From contig PAPJ01000056.1 of assembly GCA_002709045.1 (NCBI GenBank), positions 1-64,000 on the forward strand: DNA of 64,000 bases, in the 5' to 3' direction. Each line of letters begins with the position of its first letter. The stretch's first letter is position 1. Positions 9,222-18,912 of this stretch are shown here, one piece after another. The position numbers and the translations under genes are program-made. The notes beneath the pieces were generated by a model. It made no database searches. It worked only from the letters and a program-made list of their open reading frames with translations, and had not been told where the DNA came from. Source of the stretch: Planctomycetaceae bacterium. Its GTDB lineage: Bacteria > Planctomycetota > Planctomycetia > Pirellulales > Pirellulaceae.

Positions 9222-10370
9222 TTAACGATTAAGCGCTTCATTGAGCGTTGCTGAGCGAATCACCGAATCAGGTTTGTCACCGAGAATAGGGCCATTCTTA
9301 TGCCGCAGGATCGTTCCTATATAAGCTCCATCGGATTCACCACGCAAAGTAAATCCGCTGGGGTCCCAGGTAAATTCACAGTGCAAGGACTCGTAGGGAA
9401 CAGTTTCTTCCCGGAGGTCACCAAGCCAGCGAAGCTGTAGCTTCGAAGCGAGTTGAGGTAACCAACTTCGGGCGATCGTTCCCTGCCCTCCGACAATAGT
9501 GCCCTGCAGACGTTTCCATTGATTGCGGTTACAGATGGCCCGATGAATTTTGACGGTAGCCAGACCATCAATCATTGCTTTGTCAGATTGCTGCAGAATC
9601 CGGTTAAGTTCAACATTCCTGATTTCCCCGTCTGCTGCAAAGTCGACCTCTGAAGTAAATTGTCCCGGATGGTACTTGCTGATGAACTGGCCATTAAAGG
9701 TTGCCTTATCGCCAAGTTCGATTTGTAGCGGTAATGCTCCGTTGATGGCCGATAACTCCAGTTGATTGCCATTAGTTTGTAGCAGGAATGTAGAAACTAT
9801 TGGGTAAGCGTGTGTACGGGTTAGCTGTAGTGCAAATGGTTGTTGTTGATCGCCCCAATTAACAGTTAATTTTGATGAATCTTCAGATAGTTCCATTTCA
9901 GCTGTGCTGTTATTGAGGGTATCAATAGGGAGGTCGTTAAGTAATGTTAGTCCTACTTTGATATTGATTTGATATTCTTGGGAAATGGCCAAAATATGTT
10001 CGTTCCACCAGTTCATCCAGGTAACTGGTGTTACGTCTGGAATTTGTAGTGTGTGAATAGTTAGATTGGTCGATGAACTTGAGTAATCTACGTCAACATG
10101 GTTAGCTTGGCAGATAAGCCGGTTGGATTCCCTGTCACTAATACGGACATTTTCGAGGGCATATTTCCCTGGCTGCAGAAAGTGAATATGGTCAATTTCA
10201 ATGTTACTGTTGGTTGCCTGACTTAAGTCTTCAATCCATTGTCCGCGTAGCCACGACTGTCCAATTTCAGTGTGACGCAGCATGAGCGTCCCCCCTATCA
10301 GGATAGAGGGTAAGAGAATCCCTGCTGCAAATAGCAGACGATTGACAATGCGTTGGCTCTTATGCTTCAT
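9222..10370 (-). CDS. AsmA-like membrane-anchored protein, function unknown
   Basis: 382 residues. One N-terminal membrane helix (LLFAAGILLPSILIGGTLML, ~12-31) precedes a periplasmic region. Residues ~45-75 (SNIEIDHIHFLQPGKYALENVRIS) resemble the start of AsmA/DUF748-type beta domains (a two-strand element, then 'x-L-x-N-V-x-I'). The rest is rich in alternating beta-strand patterns such as LQIELGDKATFNGQFIS, also seen in AsmA/TamB-like proteins implicated in lipid transport between membranes. No catalytic motif is visible. The gene lies 112 bases behind the CcsA-type gene on the same strand, but a link to cytochrome maturation is not shown. The family assignment is tentative. Confidence 0.5.
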   Translation of the reverse strand: MKHKSQRIVNRLLFAAGILLPSILIGGTLMLRHTEIGQSWLRGQWIEDLSQATNSNIEIDHIHFLQPGKYALENVRISDRESNRLICQANHVDVDYSSSSTNLTIHTLQIPDVTPVTWMNWWNEHILAISQEYQINIKVGLTLLNDLPIDTLNNSTAEMELSEDSSKLTVNWGDQQQPFALQLTRTHAYPIVSTFLLQTNGNQLELSAINGALPLQIELGDKATFNGQFISKYHPGQFTSEVDFAADGEIRNVELNRILQQSDKAMIDGLATVKIHRAICNRNQWKRLQGTIVGGQGTIARSWLPQLASKLQLRWLGDLREETVPYESLHCEFTWDPSGFTLRGESDGAYIGTILRHKNGPILGDKPDSVIRSATLNEALNR

Positions 10371-10482
10371 ATCAGGCTATTTCGCGGATGTCAGATACGG
10401 TGTGTACCTTTAGTGCGATGCCCAAGAATAGCAAAAAGAGCGACAGCGAGGCAAGAAGAACGTAATGAACTACATCGCCAGA

Positions 10483-13400
10483 CTATTGGTTAGATTCGCC
10501 ATTTTTGTCTGAGGTGTCGTCATGTGTTTGAGGCAGATTAATTTCTTTGAGCGGAACAGAGCCGAGGTTAACAGCCTGTTCTATGACGCTTTCGACCGTT
10601 TCCGCAGCGACTATACGTTTGCCCATACCAGTAATCCCAACTTTGTACCGGCCCCATGCAATGGCCAGAACAGCCCAGTTAATTACGACAATCAAGATTA
10701 CTGAAGAAATGGCGCGACCGGCATTTTCACCTGCTCCGTAAGAGTGCAACCCAACTGATCCGGTATCAGACAGAAGTGGCAGGCCGAAATTTACTCCGAC
10801 CCAACTCATCATAATCATCGAGAAACCGGCGATCGTTCCGGCCACCATCCCAAAGTTGTTTAACCAGCCAGCAAAACGAGCATGTAAAAAGGCCAGATAA
10901 ATCAATAGTGAGATCAATGCCCAGACTTCTTTGGGATCCCAGCCCCAGAATCGCCCCCAGGAAACGTCGGCCCAGAGTCCGCCAAGGATGGTGCCGATTG
11001 CCAGTAGAAGTACGGCCACCTGAATCGACCGGTAACAGTATTGCGCCAGTGAAGCACATTGTTCCGGTGGACGCCAAGCACCACCTTCGACACTGCCGGC
11101 AGGTGGACGATATTTACCAAAGATGTAGTAACACAGTGAAATGTTTCCGAGTCCTAAGGCCAGTCCGCCGGCACCGTAGCTGGCAACAATGGTCAGCACG
11201 TGGATCGTCAGCCAGAAGTTCGAACGTAACACTGGTTGCAGTGGTGAAAAGTTCTCACTGACAATTTGTGCATCTGCCGGTAAGGTATTGCTAAGCAGTA
11301 GTACGAGTCCACCAATTCCAGTCATGAAGGTTCCGCCAATACCAAAGAATCGACGCTTGTGCATTTCATCAAATGCCTTCTTGGAACTTGCTTTATCATT
11401 TTTTCTGCGGAAGTAATCCTGCAAAACTAATGCTGGACTGACTATTGCAGCCAGAATAAAACGCGGAATAATCCAAAGCGTCAGCAGCAGACAGAGAAAT
11501 CCGACAGCCCAAACGCCAATGCGGTTTAAGCTGCTAAGATCCGAAGGCCAAAGCTCAATGTAGGGTCGTCCACCGTCTCCATATGGCACCTGAGTCAGAA
11601 AGTAAAATAAAGCCCAAATCAGCAGTACACGCAACCCCGTTACGACATAGCCTGCAATTGTCCAGGTATTAGCGACAAATCGTTTCGTCTGTTGTTCAGT
11701 GAGTTCACGAGCTTCATTGAACAGCGGAATGTCTTTCAGAAATGGTGAAGCCGTTAGACGCCATGAATCTTTGATGCCGGTCAGCATGATAGGAGTTAAA
11801 AGGAACCAGGCTGCCAGCAAGGATACGATGAATGGAACAAAAATAATCGTTTCATACATGTTCGTGACCGGCGCCCAGCCAGTGATTGTGACTCTCAGAT
11901 AGAAACCATAGACGGTCCAGAGCAGTCCGATGATCAGTGTTGAGATACCGGAGTAGAGTGCAATTCGCTTGACCTTGTCAGCACCGAATGATAAAGCGAA
12001 AGCGATTAGTGCGAGGAAACTGAATACGGCCGTGTATTGGAATGGTTTGCTGTCGTTGTATTTAATCTCTGCCAGAATCCGACTGTAGGCTTTGCCCTCA
12101 GGATAGGCGGTGTATTGCATCACATCGTCGTCTCGATTTGTAGAGCTAATTGTTTGTCCAATTGCAGAATCTCGCGCTTCTGTCGCTTTAGGGCCAAGTA
12201 TTTGCAGAGCCTCAAGGAAATCGGATTCGGCTTGATCAAAGGCTTTGCTATTACGTGATCGATAAGCACTCGTAATAGCGTTCCAACTGGAACGTACACG
12301 GTTAATACTGGTTTCGTCAAATTTGGCCAGTAGACCGTTGCCAAGTCGGTCTTCTGAGGGCAATGTGTCGTGCAGGACAGCCTGAAGACTGATCCATGGT
12401 TGTGTGTTTTTTCCTTCATCACGGTTTTTAGCCAGCGTGTAAGGGTTGGATGAAGGAATGATTAGCATCGTTTGGCGATTGGCATACAGGGCTTCCTGTA
12501 GCTGTAGTGCCAGCAGATGGAATTCATGAGCTTTGTGTTCCATCTCACGAAACAGAGATTGGAATTCGTTTAATTGCTCCGGCGTCAAACCAGCAGGCGA
12601 ATCGGAAAATCCCTGTCCGGTATTGGCAAAATTGGATTCGAGTTGTAGTGTATAAAAGCAAAAAGCGCGAGCGTCTTCTGCGATTGCCTGGATGGTCATG
12701 CGTTCCGGAGTTGTAGCGGCTGCAATGTCTTCCCGGTCCGCTGGTAACATGCCGAGTATTTTGGCAGATCGGACTTGCATCAGTTGTGAATAGACCAGCG
12801 TTTGTTCAATACTTTGAGCTAATAACTGTCCAGGGGAAGGTTGGCCAGGTCCGGAAGGTGGCTGGCCTCGAAATAATTCGTTTAGCCGACTTAGTCGGTC
12901 AAAGAGTACTTCCTGCTCTGCATTAGACTCACTCAAGAGATCAACGATCTTACGGACTACGGTACAGAACCCTTTACGGTCACCAACATCAGCAATCTGG
13001 ATTTCGCCTGTCAGCGGAGAATCTGCCTGTAAGGAAACTCCGCGATAAGTATCGAGTCGTCCGAGGATTTTTTCAAGCAGTTTGAATTCGGCCGACTCGA
13101 CATTGCTTGGTTCCGCGAGCCATCTTTTTAGTGATTCTGAATTTTTTAGTTCGGCTGGTGAAACGTATTTGTATGTTAAGTCGGCGATTGGGACATCAAT
13201 AACTTCTCGTACGTCATTGTGAGCAGCGTAAATGAAGGGAACATGTTCCCAGCGTTCGGGTTCGGTCATCCAGCTAAGCACAATCTCCGTTGCCGACCAT
13301 TTTATCTCCGGCTCGGGAAACAGATCTGCAACGCCCTGAAATTTTTCCTCCAAGTTATAACCATTTGGGAAATAGAGGTTCATGTCGAGCTTTATATAGC

Positions 13401-13593
13401 CTCTGGTGGTATTGCAAACCTGCTCGAGCATTTCCTTGGCATAGGAATCAAACGGCTTAATACGTCCCTGATGGAAGACCGGTACGCTCCTAAGTTCATC
13501 AATGGAAATCTCCTCGGCGTTCGTATCTTGGATATTCAATACGCCCGTTAGGAAGATAAGGAAGAGTAGCGAAAGTAGTTTTCTGGATTTCAT
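10483..13593 (-). CDS. CcsA/ResC-type cytochrome c biogenesis protein with large N-terminal domain
   Basis: About 1036 residues from the chosen start. An ATG at 13593 gives a clear signal-like N-terminus (MKSRKLLSLLFLIFLTG) and begins 16 bases after the upstream stop; a start at 13653 would overlap the previous gene. Residues ~30-510 are a predicted periplasmic region with no family I can name. The C-terminal half has many membrane helices and the haem-handling WWD motif WGRFWGWDPKEVWALISLL (near 10940), plus conserved histidines around it (LTIHVLTIVASYG, GLHSYGAGE). CcsA presents haem for attachment to apocytochrome c together with ResB, encoded just upstream. The size is about three times that of ordinary CcsA. 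Confidence 0.85.
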   Translation of the reverse strand: MKSRKLLSLLFLIFLTGVLNIQDTNAEEISIDELRSVPVFHQGRIKPFDSYAKEMLEQVCNTTRGYIKLDMNLYFPNGYNLEEKFQGVADLFPEPEIKWSATEIVLSWMTEPERWEHVPFIYAAHNDVREVIDVPIADLTYKYVSPAELKNSESLKRWLAEPSNVESAEFKLLEKILGRLDTYRGVSLQADSPLTGEIQIADVGDRKGFCTVVRKIVDLLSESNAEQEVLFDRLSRLNELFRGQPPSGPGQPSPGQLLAQSIEQTLVYSQLMQVRSAKILGMLPADREDIAAATTPERMTIQAIAEDARAFCFYTLQLESNFANTGQGFSDSPAGLTPEQLNEFQSLFREMEHKAHEFHLLALQLQEALYANRQTMLIIPSSNPYTLAKNRDEGKNTQPWISLQAVLHDTLPSEDRLGNGLLAKFDETSINRVRSSWNAITSAYRSRNSKAFDQAESDFLEALQILGPKATEARDSAIGQTISSTNRDDDVMQYTAYPEGKAYSRILAEIKYNDSKPFQYTAVFSFLALIAFALSFGADKVKRIALYSGISTLIIGLLWTVYGFYLRVTITGWAPVTNMYETIIFVPFIVSLLAAWFLLTPIMLTGIKDSWRLTASPFLKDIPLFNEARELTEQQTKRFVANTWTIAGYVVTGLRVLLIWALFYFLTQVPYGDGGRPYIELWPSDLSSLNRIGVWAVGFLCLLLTLWIIPRFILAAIVSPALVLQDYFRRKNDKASSKKAFDEMHKRRFFGIGGTFMTGIGGLVLLLSNTLPADAQIVSENFSPLQPVLRSNFWLTIHVLTIVASYGAGGLALGLGNISLCYYIFGKYRPPAGSVEGGAWRPPEQCASLAQYCYRSIQVAVLLLAIGTILGGLWADVSWGRFWGWDPKEVWALISLLIYLAFLHARFAGWLNNFGMVAGTIAGFSMIMMSWVGVNFGLPLLSDTGSVGLHSYGAGENAGRAISSVILIVVINWAVLAIAWGRYKVGITGMGKRIVAAETVESVIEQAVNLGSVPLKEINLPQTHDDTSDKNGESNQ

Positions 13594-13609
13594 GGAATTA
13601 GCTTTGGAG

Positions 13610-16600
13610 TTATGACTGGATCGATAAAGAACCGATCTTCTCTTTATCTTCATTCTTTTCTGATTTGGATTCCAGAGTCTGGACGGTTTTTTTCTTGCGA
13701 GGCTTAAAGAAGTAGGCTTTCATGTAAAACATGATAGCAATTCCTAGACAGACAATTAAGCAACCGAAGTTGCGGATTGCCCGGCCCGGGTCGCGGTTGA
13801 CTGTCAGGACAGAAAGAAACAGATCTTCCTGCCGTGAATCAGCCGGGATGACACGTTCGTATTCCGGATCGCCCGGTTTCCAGGGGCCACTAAAGCTTTC
13901 CTGAAATAGGCGGTAGCTGTGCCCATTGGTTGGGCTGTCGAATTCAACCGGAGCATTCATCGTAATGTAAATGTCATGTTGGTAGGATGCTGACTGATTC
14001 CAGTAATACCGACCCTGGTGAATCAATAGACGATCTGCCAGGTCGATCCCATCAGCCGGTACTTCGGTAATATCACCTCCTGAAGCATTGCAGGTCATCA
14101 GGTGATGCGTGCGGTGGACGGTACCGGAATGGTGTCCGATGTATCCCTGCCTCGGTTTCTCAGCGGTAATGTATACGAGACGACGTAACTTTTCGTCATA
14201 GGCGATTGATGTGGCGTAAGTATCAACATCAAGAGTTACGATACTACGTGGATTAATCTGCTGAGCGGCATTCTCCGGAATAGTCGACTGCATAATTCGT
14301 CCGCGTGCGGCACTACCTGCTGCCGTTGGATCACGTTCTGCCCAGAATAGCAGTGAATGCTGACCGTCGACGGCCAAAGAAATGGGACGTTTCAGACCTT
14401 TGATAATGCCAATCTCCATTTCACGACCTGCGAAGTTCGAGCGGCTGATCTGACCTGCCGAGGAATTTAACCAGTACAGTTTAGAATGTGCGGTATCGAC
14501 AGCAAGCTCTAGAACTTTGCCTGGCGAATGCACAATTCGAGTAGCAGACTTTCCGGTTGTTTCAACACTTTGAATGACTGAAGTACCACCAATTTCATCA
14601 ATCCAGAACAGCCTTCCTCCCTCCAGAATTAAACCCCGCGGAATGTTGAGAAAAGCATTGGTGGCTTCTGCTCCGGTGAGTGATCGAAGGTCTTCATTGG
14701 TTAATAGTGTGGTGGTTCTCTTATCTTCCAGATTCGTGACATTGAGTGTACGTTCGCTGCGGTCAAGCCAATAAACTTGTTCCCCACTGAATGCGAATCC
14801 GCTAACAGAATGATGAGATATGTCAGGAACAGCGTCTTCAGTCGTTGCCCTGATTGGTACGCCGATGCTTTCGGCTTGGGAGCCTTCTTTGCTGGCGGTC
14901 CAGATTTCCTGAGTGTTCTTCAGGTCTACGAAATCCACCCAACTGGAGTAATGGGAGGCCTGGCTTGTACCGGGGTCCAGTTTTCGTTCAAAGTCCTTTA
15001 GTCGGATTCTGAAACCGATATCAAATGCTTCGGTTGGCATTGTCAGTACTAATGTGTTGCCAGCCTCCGGGTCGCGGATGCGAATTTGCTGATCGGGTCG
15101 CTGACGTTCACCGGGAGCACCGACAAATGCTCGAATCCAGTGTTCTTGCTCAACTTCCCCCCACTTCACTTTTAATTTGGCGCGAACTTCTCGTTGGACG
15201 ATTTGTTTATCACGATCAAATCTTAGTGGTATGGCTGAAATGACCGGTTTTTCAGAACTAATGAACTTGTGCACATAAAATCTTAGCGGAGTCTCAAATT
15301 GAGGCATCTGGAAACCAAAGACTGCCGTTTCCGGACTGCCGATTTCTTTTAGAGGTAATGCATGGACCAATTGATTCGTACGACGATTCCAGTAGCGGTA
15401 ATACAAAGTGTCGTTTTGTCCCTGCAAAAATTCAATTCTTGAATAAACTTCATCCTGACTCGCATTGGGTCCGAAAGGCTGTATTTCTTTTGTCGAGAAA
15501 TCAAACCAGTAAGTTCCATAAACTTTGTTATTATAGTCGTAGACGTTATGCTGAGGCTTGTTGGCAAATAACAAGATATCACGTCCGTGGAGGTCTCCGG
15601 TTTTATCGAGCACCTGTAGATGAACGGTGGGGACCACCGGTTGATCCGCGATTTTTTCAGAATATCCATAGATGGTGCCGGCAGTGTCAGGTTTACCTTC
15701 GACGACGTCGTTCCATAAACCGCTCAGTCGCAGCGAATAATCTGTTCCTTTCAGCTCAATCGTATCCCCGATTAGGTATTTATTTAAGTCGATGTGGTGT
15801 ATTTCTTCATCAACGCTGATGACCACCTGCCCTTTGGTTCCAAGTTCACTTTGAGGAGCGGCCTCCAGGAAAGCCTTGTCATAGATTTCATCGGGAGAAA
15901 TCCATAACATCACTTTTCCACCCCCAGCCTGTGTTGGCTCGCTGAAGCCGTAAGGATAGATATCGCCGTAGAACTCCATAAGGGGTTCGGGTAACGGCTG
16001 AATTGTAATGTCGAATGTTTGCTGCATTGCACCTTTTGGAAATTCACCAGGCCGTTCTGCCTGCCTGCCGGTTTCTTCGTCAAGGTATTTTTCTGGCAGC
16101 CCGCTGACAATCATTTCAACACGAGGTTCTGCTGAGAGTTGTGAGTTGGACATAAACTCCAGAGCTTCAATTTTCAATTGTTTTCCGGTACCTGGAATTA
16201 CAGAGTCAGTCAGAACCGTACCGGAAGTGGCCCGGTTCGCCAGTTTAAATATGTGACCGCTTGTCCAGCGAAGACCGTTTTTAAGTACCGCTTCAGTTCT
16301 GCTTTTGTATTCAACTCCGTCGTCCAGGTGATAGGTAAATTGCGTATCGTAGTCTGCCCAGTTAAATGGTCCTGCCGGAAATGGAACTCGCTTAAGTGTC
16401 TGTACAAAGTCGTTGTGGTCGTGTGCTGAGTTTTCGTCGTGGTCATCTTCGATGCTGATATCGAGAAATAGATTGGTGCGGTCAAAGGCGTATCGTTCCA
16501 TACGGCTTTCGAACACGGGGATCTGAGCGTCGATACCATACTGTCGACCGATGGCAGCTCCGCTTAAGAGAACCAACAGGCCAATATGAGTTATTACGAA

Positions 16601-16882
16601 ACCGGTTTGGTGGCGTTGCCAGGGATAGCGAATCGCTGCTGCGCAGAAGATATTTATTGCCAATAGAATATTGAGCCCATTAAACCACCATGTTTGATAG
16701 ACAAAGTATTGCACCACAGGCGTGCCATAGGCTGCTTCAACAAAGGTGGCATAGCCCAGTGCGAAAGCCATCGAAAAGATAAGAACAACCGCCAGTTTAA
16801 GCGAGGCACTCAGTTCGTAAGCCCTTAAAACGGCTCGAAGTGCAAAAGGTTGATCAGTGGAAACGAGCTTTGGCTGAGCCAT
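13610..16882 (-). CDS. ResB-like cytochrome c biogenesis protein with inserted YWTD-type beta-propeller-like region
   Basis: 1090 residues. Three N-terminal membrane helices (LAVVLIFSMAFALGYATFV, NGLNILLAINIFCAAAI, GFVITHIGLLVLLSGAAIG) and one near the C-terminus (FGCLIVCLGIAIMFYM) frame a periplasmic region, as in ResB/Ccs1, the partner of CcsA in system II cytochrome c maturation. The periplasmic part is unusually large. Between roughly 14830 and 13990 it contains repeated blocks with aromatic-aromatic or YW centres (VYWLDRSE, LFWIDEIGG, LYWLNSSAG, LFWAERD, YYWNQ), about 45-50 residues apart, like LDL-receptor YWTD propeller blades. It precedes the CcsA-type gene by 16 bases, so the two are one operon. 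Confidence 0.82.
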   Translation of the reverse strand: MAQPKLVSTDQPFALRAVLRAYELSASLKLAVVLIFSMAFALGYATFVEAAYGTPVVQYFVYQTWWFNGLNILLAINIFCAAAIRYPWQRHQTGFVITHIGLLVLLSGAAIGRQYGIDAQIPVFESRMERYAFDRTNLFLDISIEDDHDENSAHDHNDFVQTLKRVPFPAGPFNWADYDTQFTYHLDDGVEYKSRTEAVLKNGLRWTSGHIFKLANRATSGTVLTDSVIPGTGKQLKIEALEFMSNSQLSAEPRVEMIVSGLPEKYLDEETGRQAERPGEFPKGAMQQTFDITIQPLPEPLMEFYGDIYPYGFSEPTQAGGGKVMLWISPDEIYDKAFLEAAPQSELGTKGQVVISVDEEIHHIDLNKYLIGDTIELKGTDYSLRLSGLWNDVVEGKPDTAGTIYGYSEKIADQPVVPTVHLQVLDKTGDLHGRDILLFANKPQHNVYDYNNKVYGTYWFDFSTKEIQPFGPNASQDEVYSRIEFLQGQNDTLYYRYWNRRTNQLVHALPLKEIGSPETAVFGFQMPQFETPLRFYVHKFISSEKPVISAIPLRFDRDKQIVQREVRAKLKVKWGEVEQEHWIRAFVGAPGERQRPDQQIRIRDPEAGNTLVLTMPTEAFDIGFRIRLKDFERKLDPGTSQASHYSSWVDFVDLKNTQEIWTASKEGSQAESIGVPIRATTEDAVPDISHHSVSGFAFSGEQVYWLDRSERTLNVTNLEDKRTTTLLTNEDLRSLTGAEATNAFLNIPRGLILEGGRLFWIDEIGGTSVIQSVETTGKSATRIVHSPGKVLELAVDTAHSKLYWLNSSAGQISRSNFAGREMEIGIIKGLKRPISLAVDGQHSLLFWAERDPTAAGSAARGRIMQSTIPENAAQQINPRSIVTLDVDTYATSIAYDEKLRRLVYITAEKPRQGYIGHHSGTVHRTHHLMTCNASGGDITEVPADGIDLADRLLIHQGRYYWNQSASYQHDIYITMNAPVEFDSPTNGHSYRLFQESFSGPWKPGDPEYERVIPADSRQEDLFLSVLTVNRDPGRAIRNFGCLIVCLGIAIMFYMKAYFFKPRKKKTVQTLESKSEKNEDKEKIGSLSIQS

Positions 16883-17223
16883 TTTTATTGATATTTCGGC
16901 GGGAGTTTAAATGGGGATCAAACTCTGAAATTGAGCATGTTCTCAGGACTTTATACGTAGTTGATATGGTGGAAGTTCAACTCCAGACCAACCTTTTACA
17001 TTATAGCCGCAGGGGTTGTAGCTGGTAGTCACAACTATGTCGAAGCCTGCAAAAAAGGGGACTCTGGAATCGGGATTGAGCCCTTAAATCGACTCAACAC
17101 AGGATCAGGCAACTGGTTGCCACTTCACAGAATTGTAATACACCACTTGCGTTGTTAAATTTCCACCATAACCGGGGGTAAATGCAAACTTAAGTTGTGG
17201 AATGAAATGAGTAACGCTGCTGA
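16883..17223. other. 341-base gap between ResB-like gene and HTH/repeat gene
   Basis: No convincing coding frame. TATGGTGGAA at 16965-16974 and TTCCACCATA at 17161-17170 form a 10-base inverted repeat bracketing ~186 bases. Inside are smaller complementary pairs (GGCAA/TTGCC at 17108-17121; TTGAG/CTCAA near 17080-17101). This could be a structured RNA, or simply the promoter region of the ResB operon plus the 3' trailer expected for neither strand; I cannot name an RNA family. Confidence 0.3.
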
Positions 17224-18687
17224 TTAGTTACGTTTTCCACGATCCAGAATCCAACCTACAATGATCACAATAAAGAACACACCAGCAGCGACGCTGGGCC
17301 AGAGCCATGGCTGTGTATTGAATGTGGTACCATTTTTGAAGTCAGAAAATAGTTGGATCACATAGTTAGAAACCGTGTTAGGCGTTTCATCATGTTGACT
17401 CCAGATATTTCGTACTACGTCAAGCATCAGGAATACGATTGAAAGCTGAACCAGAAAAATCATGAATAGACTAATGACGTTGAAAAAGCCATACGAGGCT
17501 TCCTCTAGCTGCGGCCCGGTCGCCAGGGCTTCAGCTAGCATTTCACTTTCCATAACAGGCTCAGGAGCAGATTCGTCGAATCCCTGCGGAGTCCCCATTG
17601 GCGCACCAAACGGATCATTCCCGACCTGCGTTGCAAAGGGATCAACTCCGGCCGCTGCTGCAAACGGGTCGGCTCCGGCCTGTGCTGCAAACGGGTCTGT
17701 CGCTGGTTGTTGAGCAAATGGATCGGTTGCTCCCTCGGGTGCAACCATTGTGGCAGCATCATCACCGAAAGCGGCAGAATCAGAAATTGCGATTACCTGT
17801 GAACCGCTGTCAGACATGTCATTTTCCGGTGTTCCACCGAGCATAAATTCTTCATCGGCCTGAACATCCCCCGCATCCGGTAGTTCCAGTGAGAGCGAAC
17901 TGTCGCCGGCAAGATCCACGGCGCCTTCCAGTGAAATCCCACTATCTTGCGGGCTTCCGATGTTTACGCCACTATCAGAAGCCAGTCCTACGTCGCTACT
18001 TTTAGCGTCACTTGCTAGAAGCGATTCGTCACCGCCTAGTACTAGATCATCTTCACCCACTTTAAAGTCAGCGCTGTCGCCAATGGCAAACTGTGTTTCG
18101 TCTTCCGGACCACCTCCCAGATCGAGACTGAGTTCGTCTTCAGCATTAACATTCAAGGCGTCTTCGCCTACGGCGAAGTGTGTTTTGTCATCAGCTTCAA
18201 TTTCGCCCTGTTCGTCCAGATCGAGTGAAAATTCGTCTTGTTCGTCAAAATTGAAATCACCACCTACGGCAAACTGTGTTTTGTCATCCTGATCGACATC
18301 CCCGTCGCCCAGATCCAGAGATAGCTCGTCACCGTCATCTAACTCGAGCTCTAGTGAGTCAGACAGATTGAGGTCACTGTCGTGCGCACTCGCACCACCT
18401 TCAGCTCCGATAATAGGTCCGCTTCCACCACCACCGGCGGAAACAGGTGTTTCATCCACAAGGACAGACTCAGCCTCATCATCGACAAGATTGTATTCGT
18501 TGCCGTCCGTACCACTTCCCAGAGTGATACCATTCATATCAGCAAAGCGCTCTATTTCTCCCTGGCTAAACGTGTAACCATCATCAGAGTTGGTTGCATG
18601 AATATCCCCTGTACCTGCTAATTCCTCGAGACGTTGAGGAGAAAGGCCGAGTAATTCAGCAGCTTGATTAAGGTTTAGATCTGCCAT
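17224..18687 (-). CDS. Excisionase-like HTH protein with acidic and DPF repeats and two C-terminal membrane helices
   Basis: 487 residues in three parts. Residues 1-50 (LNLNQAAELLGLSPQRLEELAGTGDIHA) look like the MerR/excisionase winged helix that reads short DNA sites. Residues ~60-300 are very acidic with an imperfect ~30-residue repeat (DDKTQFAVGGDFNFDEQDEFSLDL-type units, near 18340-18030). A second repeat (DPFAxQxGx, five DPF copies about 11 residues apart) lies near 17730-17600. The C-terminus has two membrane helices (FNVISLFMIFLVQLSIVFLML and WPSVAAGVFFIVIIVGWIL). The domain mix suggests a membrane-tethered protein with an N-terminal helix-turn-helix that may bind DNA or protein. I know no function; similar proteins occur in planctomycetes. 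Confidence 0.7.
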   Translation of the reverse strand: MADLNLNQAAELLGLSPQRLEELAGTGDIHATNSDDGYTFSQGEIERFADMNGITLGSGTDGNEYNLVDDEAESVLVDETPVSAGGGGSGPIIGAEGGASAHDSDLNLSDSLELELDDGDELSLDLGDGDVDQDDKTQFAVGGDFNFDEQDEFSLDLDEQGEIEADDKTHFAVGEDALNVNAEDELSLDLGGGPEDETQFAIGDSADFKVGEDDLVLGGDESLLASDAKSSDVGLASDSGVNIGSPQDSGISLEGAVDLAGDSSLSLELPDAGDVQADEEFMLGGTPENDMSDSGSQVIAISDSAAFGDDAATMVAPEGATDPFAQQPATDPFAAQAGADPFAAAAGVDPFATQVGNDPFGAPMGTPQGFDESAPEPVMESEMLAEALATGPQLEEASYGFFNVISLFMIFLVQLSIVFLMLDVVRNIWSQHDETPNTVSNYVIQLFSDFKNGTTFNTQPWLWPSVAAGVFFIVIIVGWILDRGKRN

Positions 18688-18732
18688 GATAAAACACCAG
18701 TACTCTATACGAGTTAAACCTGCTCCCCTTCC

Positions 18733-18912
18733 ATGAGGTACAGTTCCACCCTCTTGCGCATATTTTTACCTGTATTCCTGTTCGGTATTCTGACTGGTCC
18801 GGCTTTACATTTTGTTCGCAGTCAAAAGCGGCAATTTTGGGTGGCATCCCGTTTATTGGCTATTGCTGGATCAGTCTTTGTATTTCCCGTGGTGTCGGTG
18901 ATTCCGAGTTAA
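18733..18912 (+). CDS. Possible small hydrophobic membrane protein
   Basis: A 59-codon frame from ATG 18733 encodes a basic, hydrophobic peptide with two likely membrane spans (LRIFLPVFLFGILTGPALHF and LLAIAGSVFVFPVVSVI) separated by a polar turn (RSQKRQFW). Most of it lies in the gap between two reverse-strand genes, and its last ~50 bases overlap the end of the gene at 18860. No clear ribosome binding site is seen upstream. The composition is protein-like but could arise by chance, so this is a weak call. Confidence 0.25.
   Translation: MRYSSTLLRIFLPVFLFGILTGPALHFVRSQKRQFWVASRLLAIAGSVFVFPVVSVIPS

Noticed and set aside
10483..13653. Longer start for the CcsA-type gene at 13653
   Set aside because: It would overlap the ResB-like gene by 44 bases and bury the signal-like N-terminus that begins at 13593.
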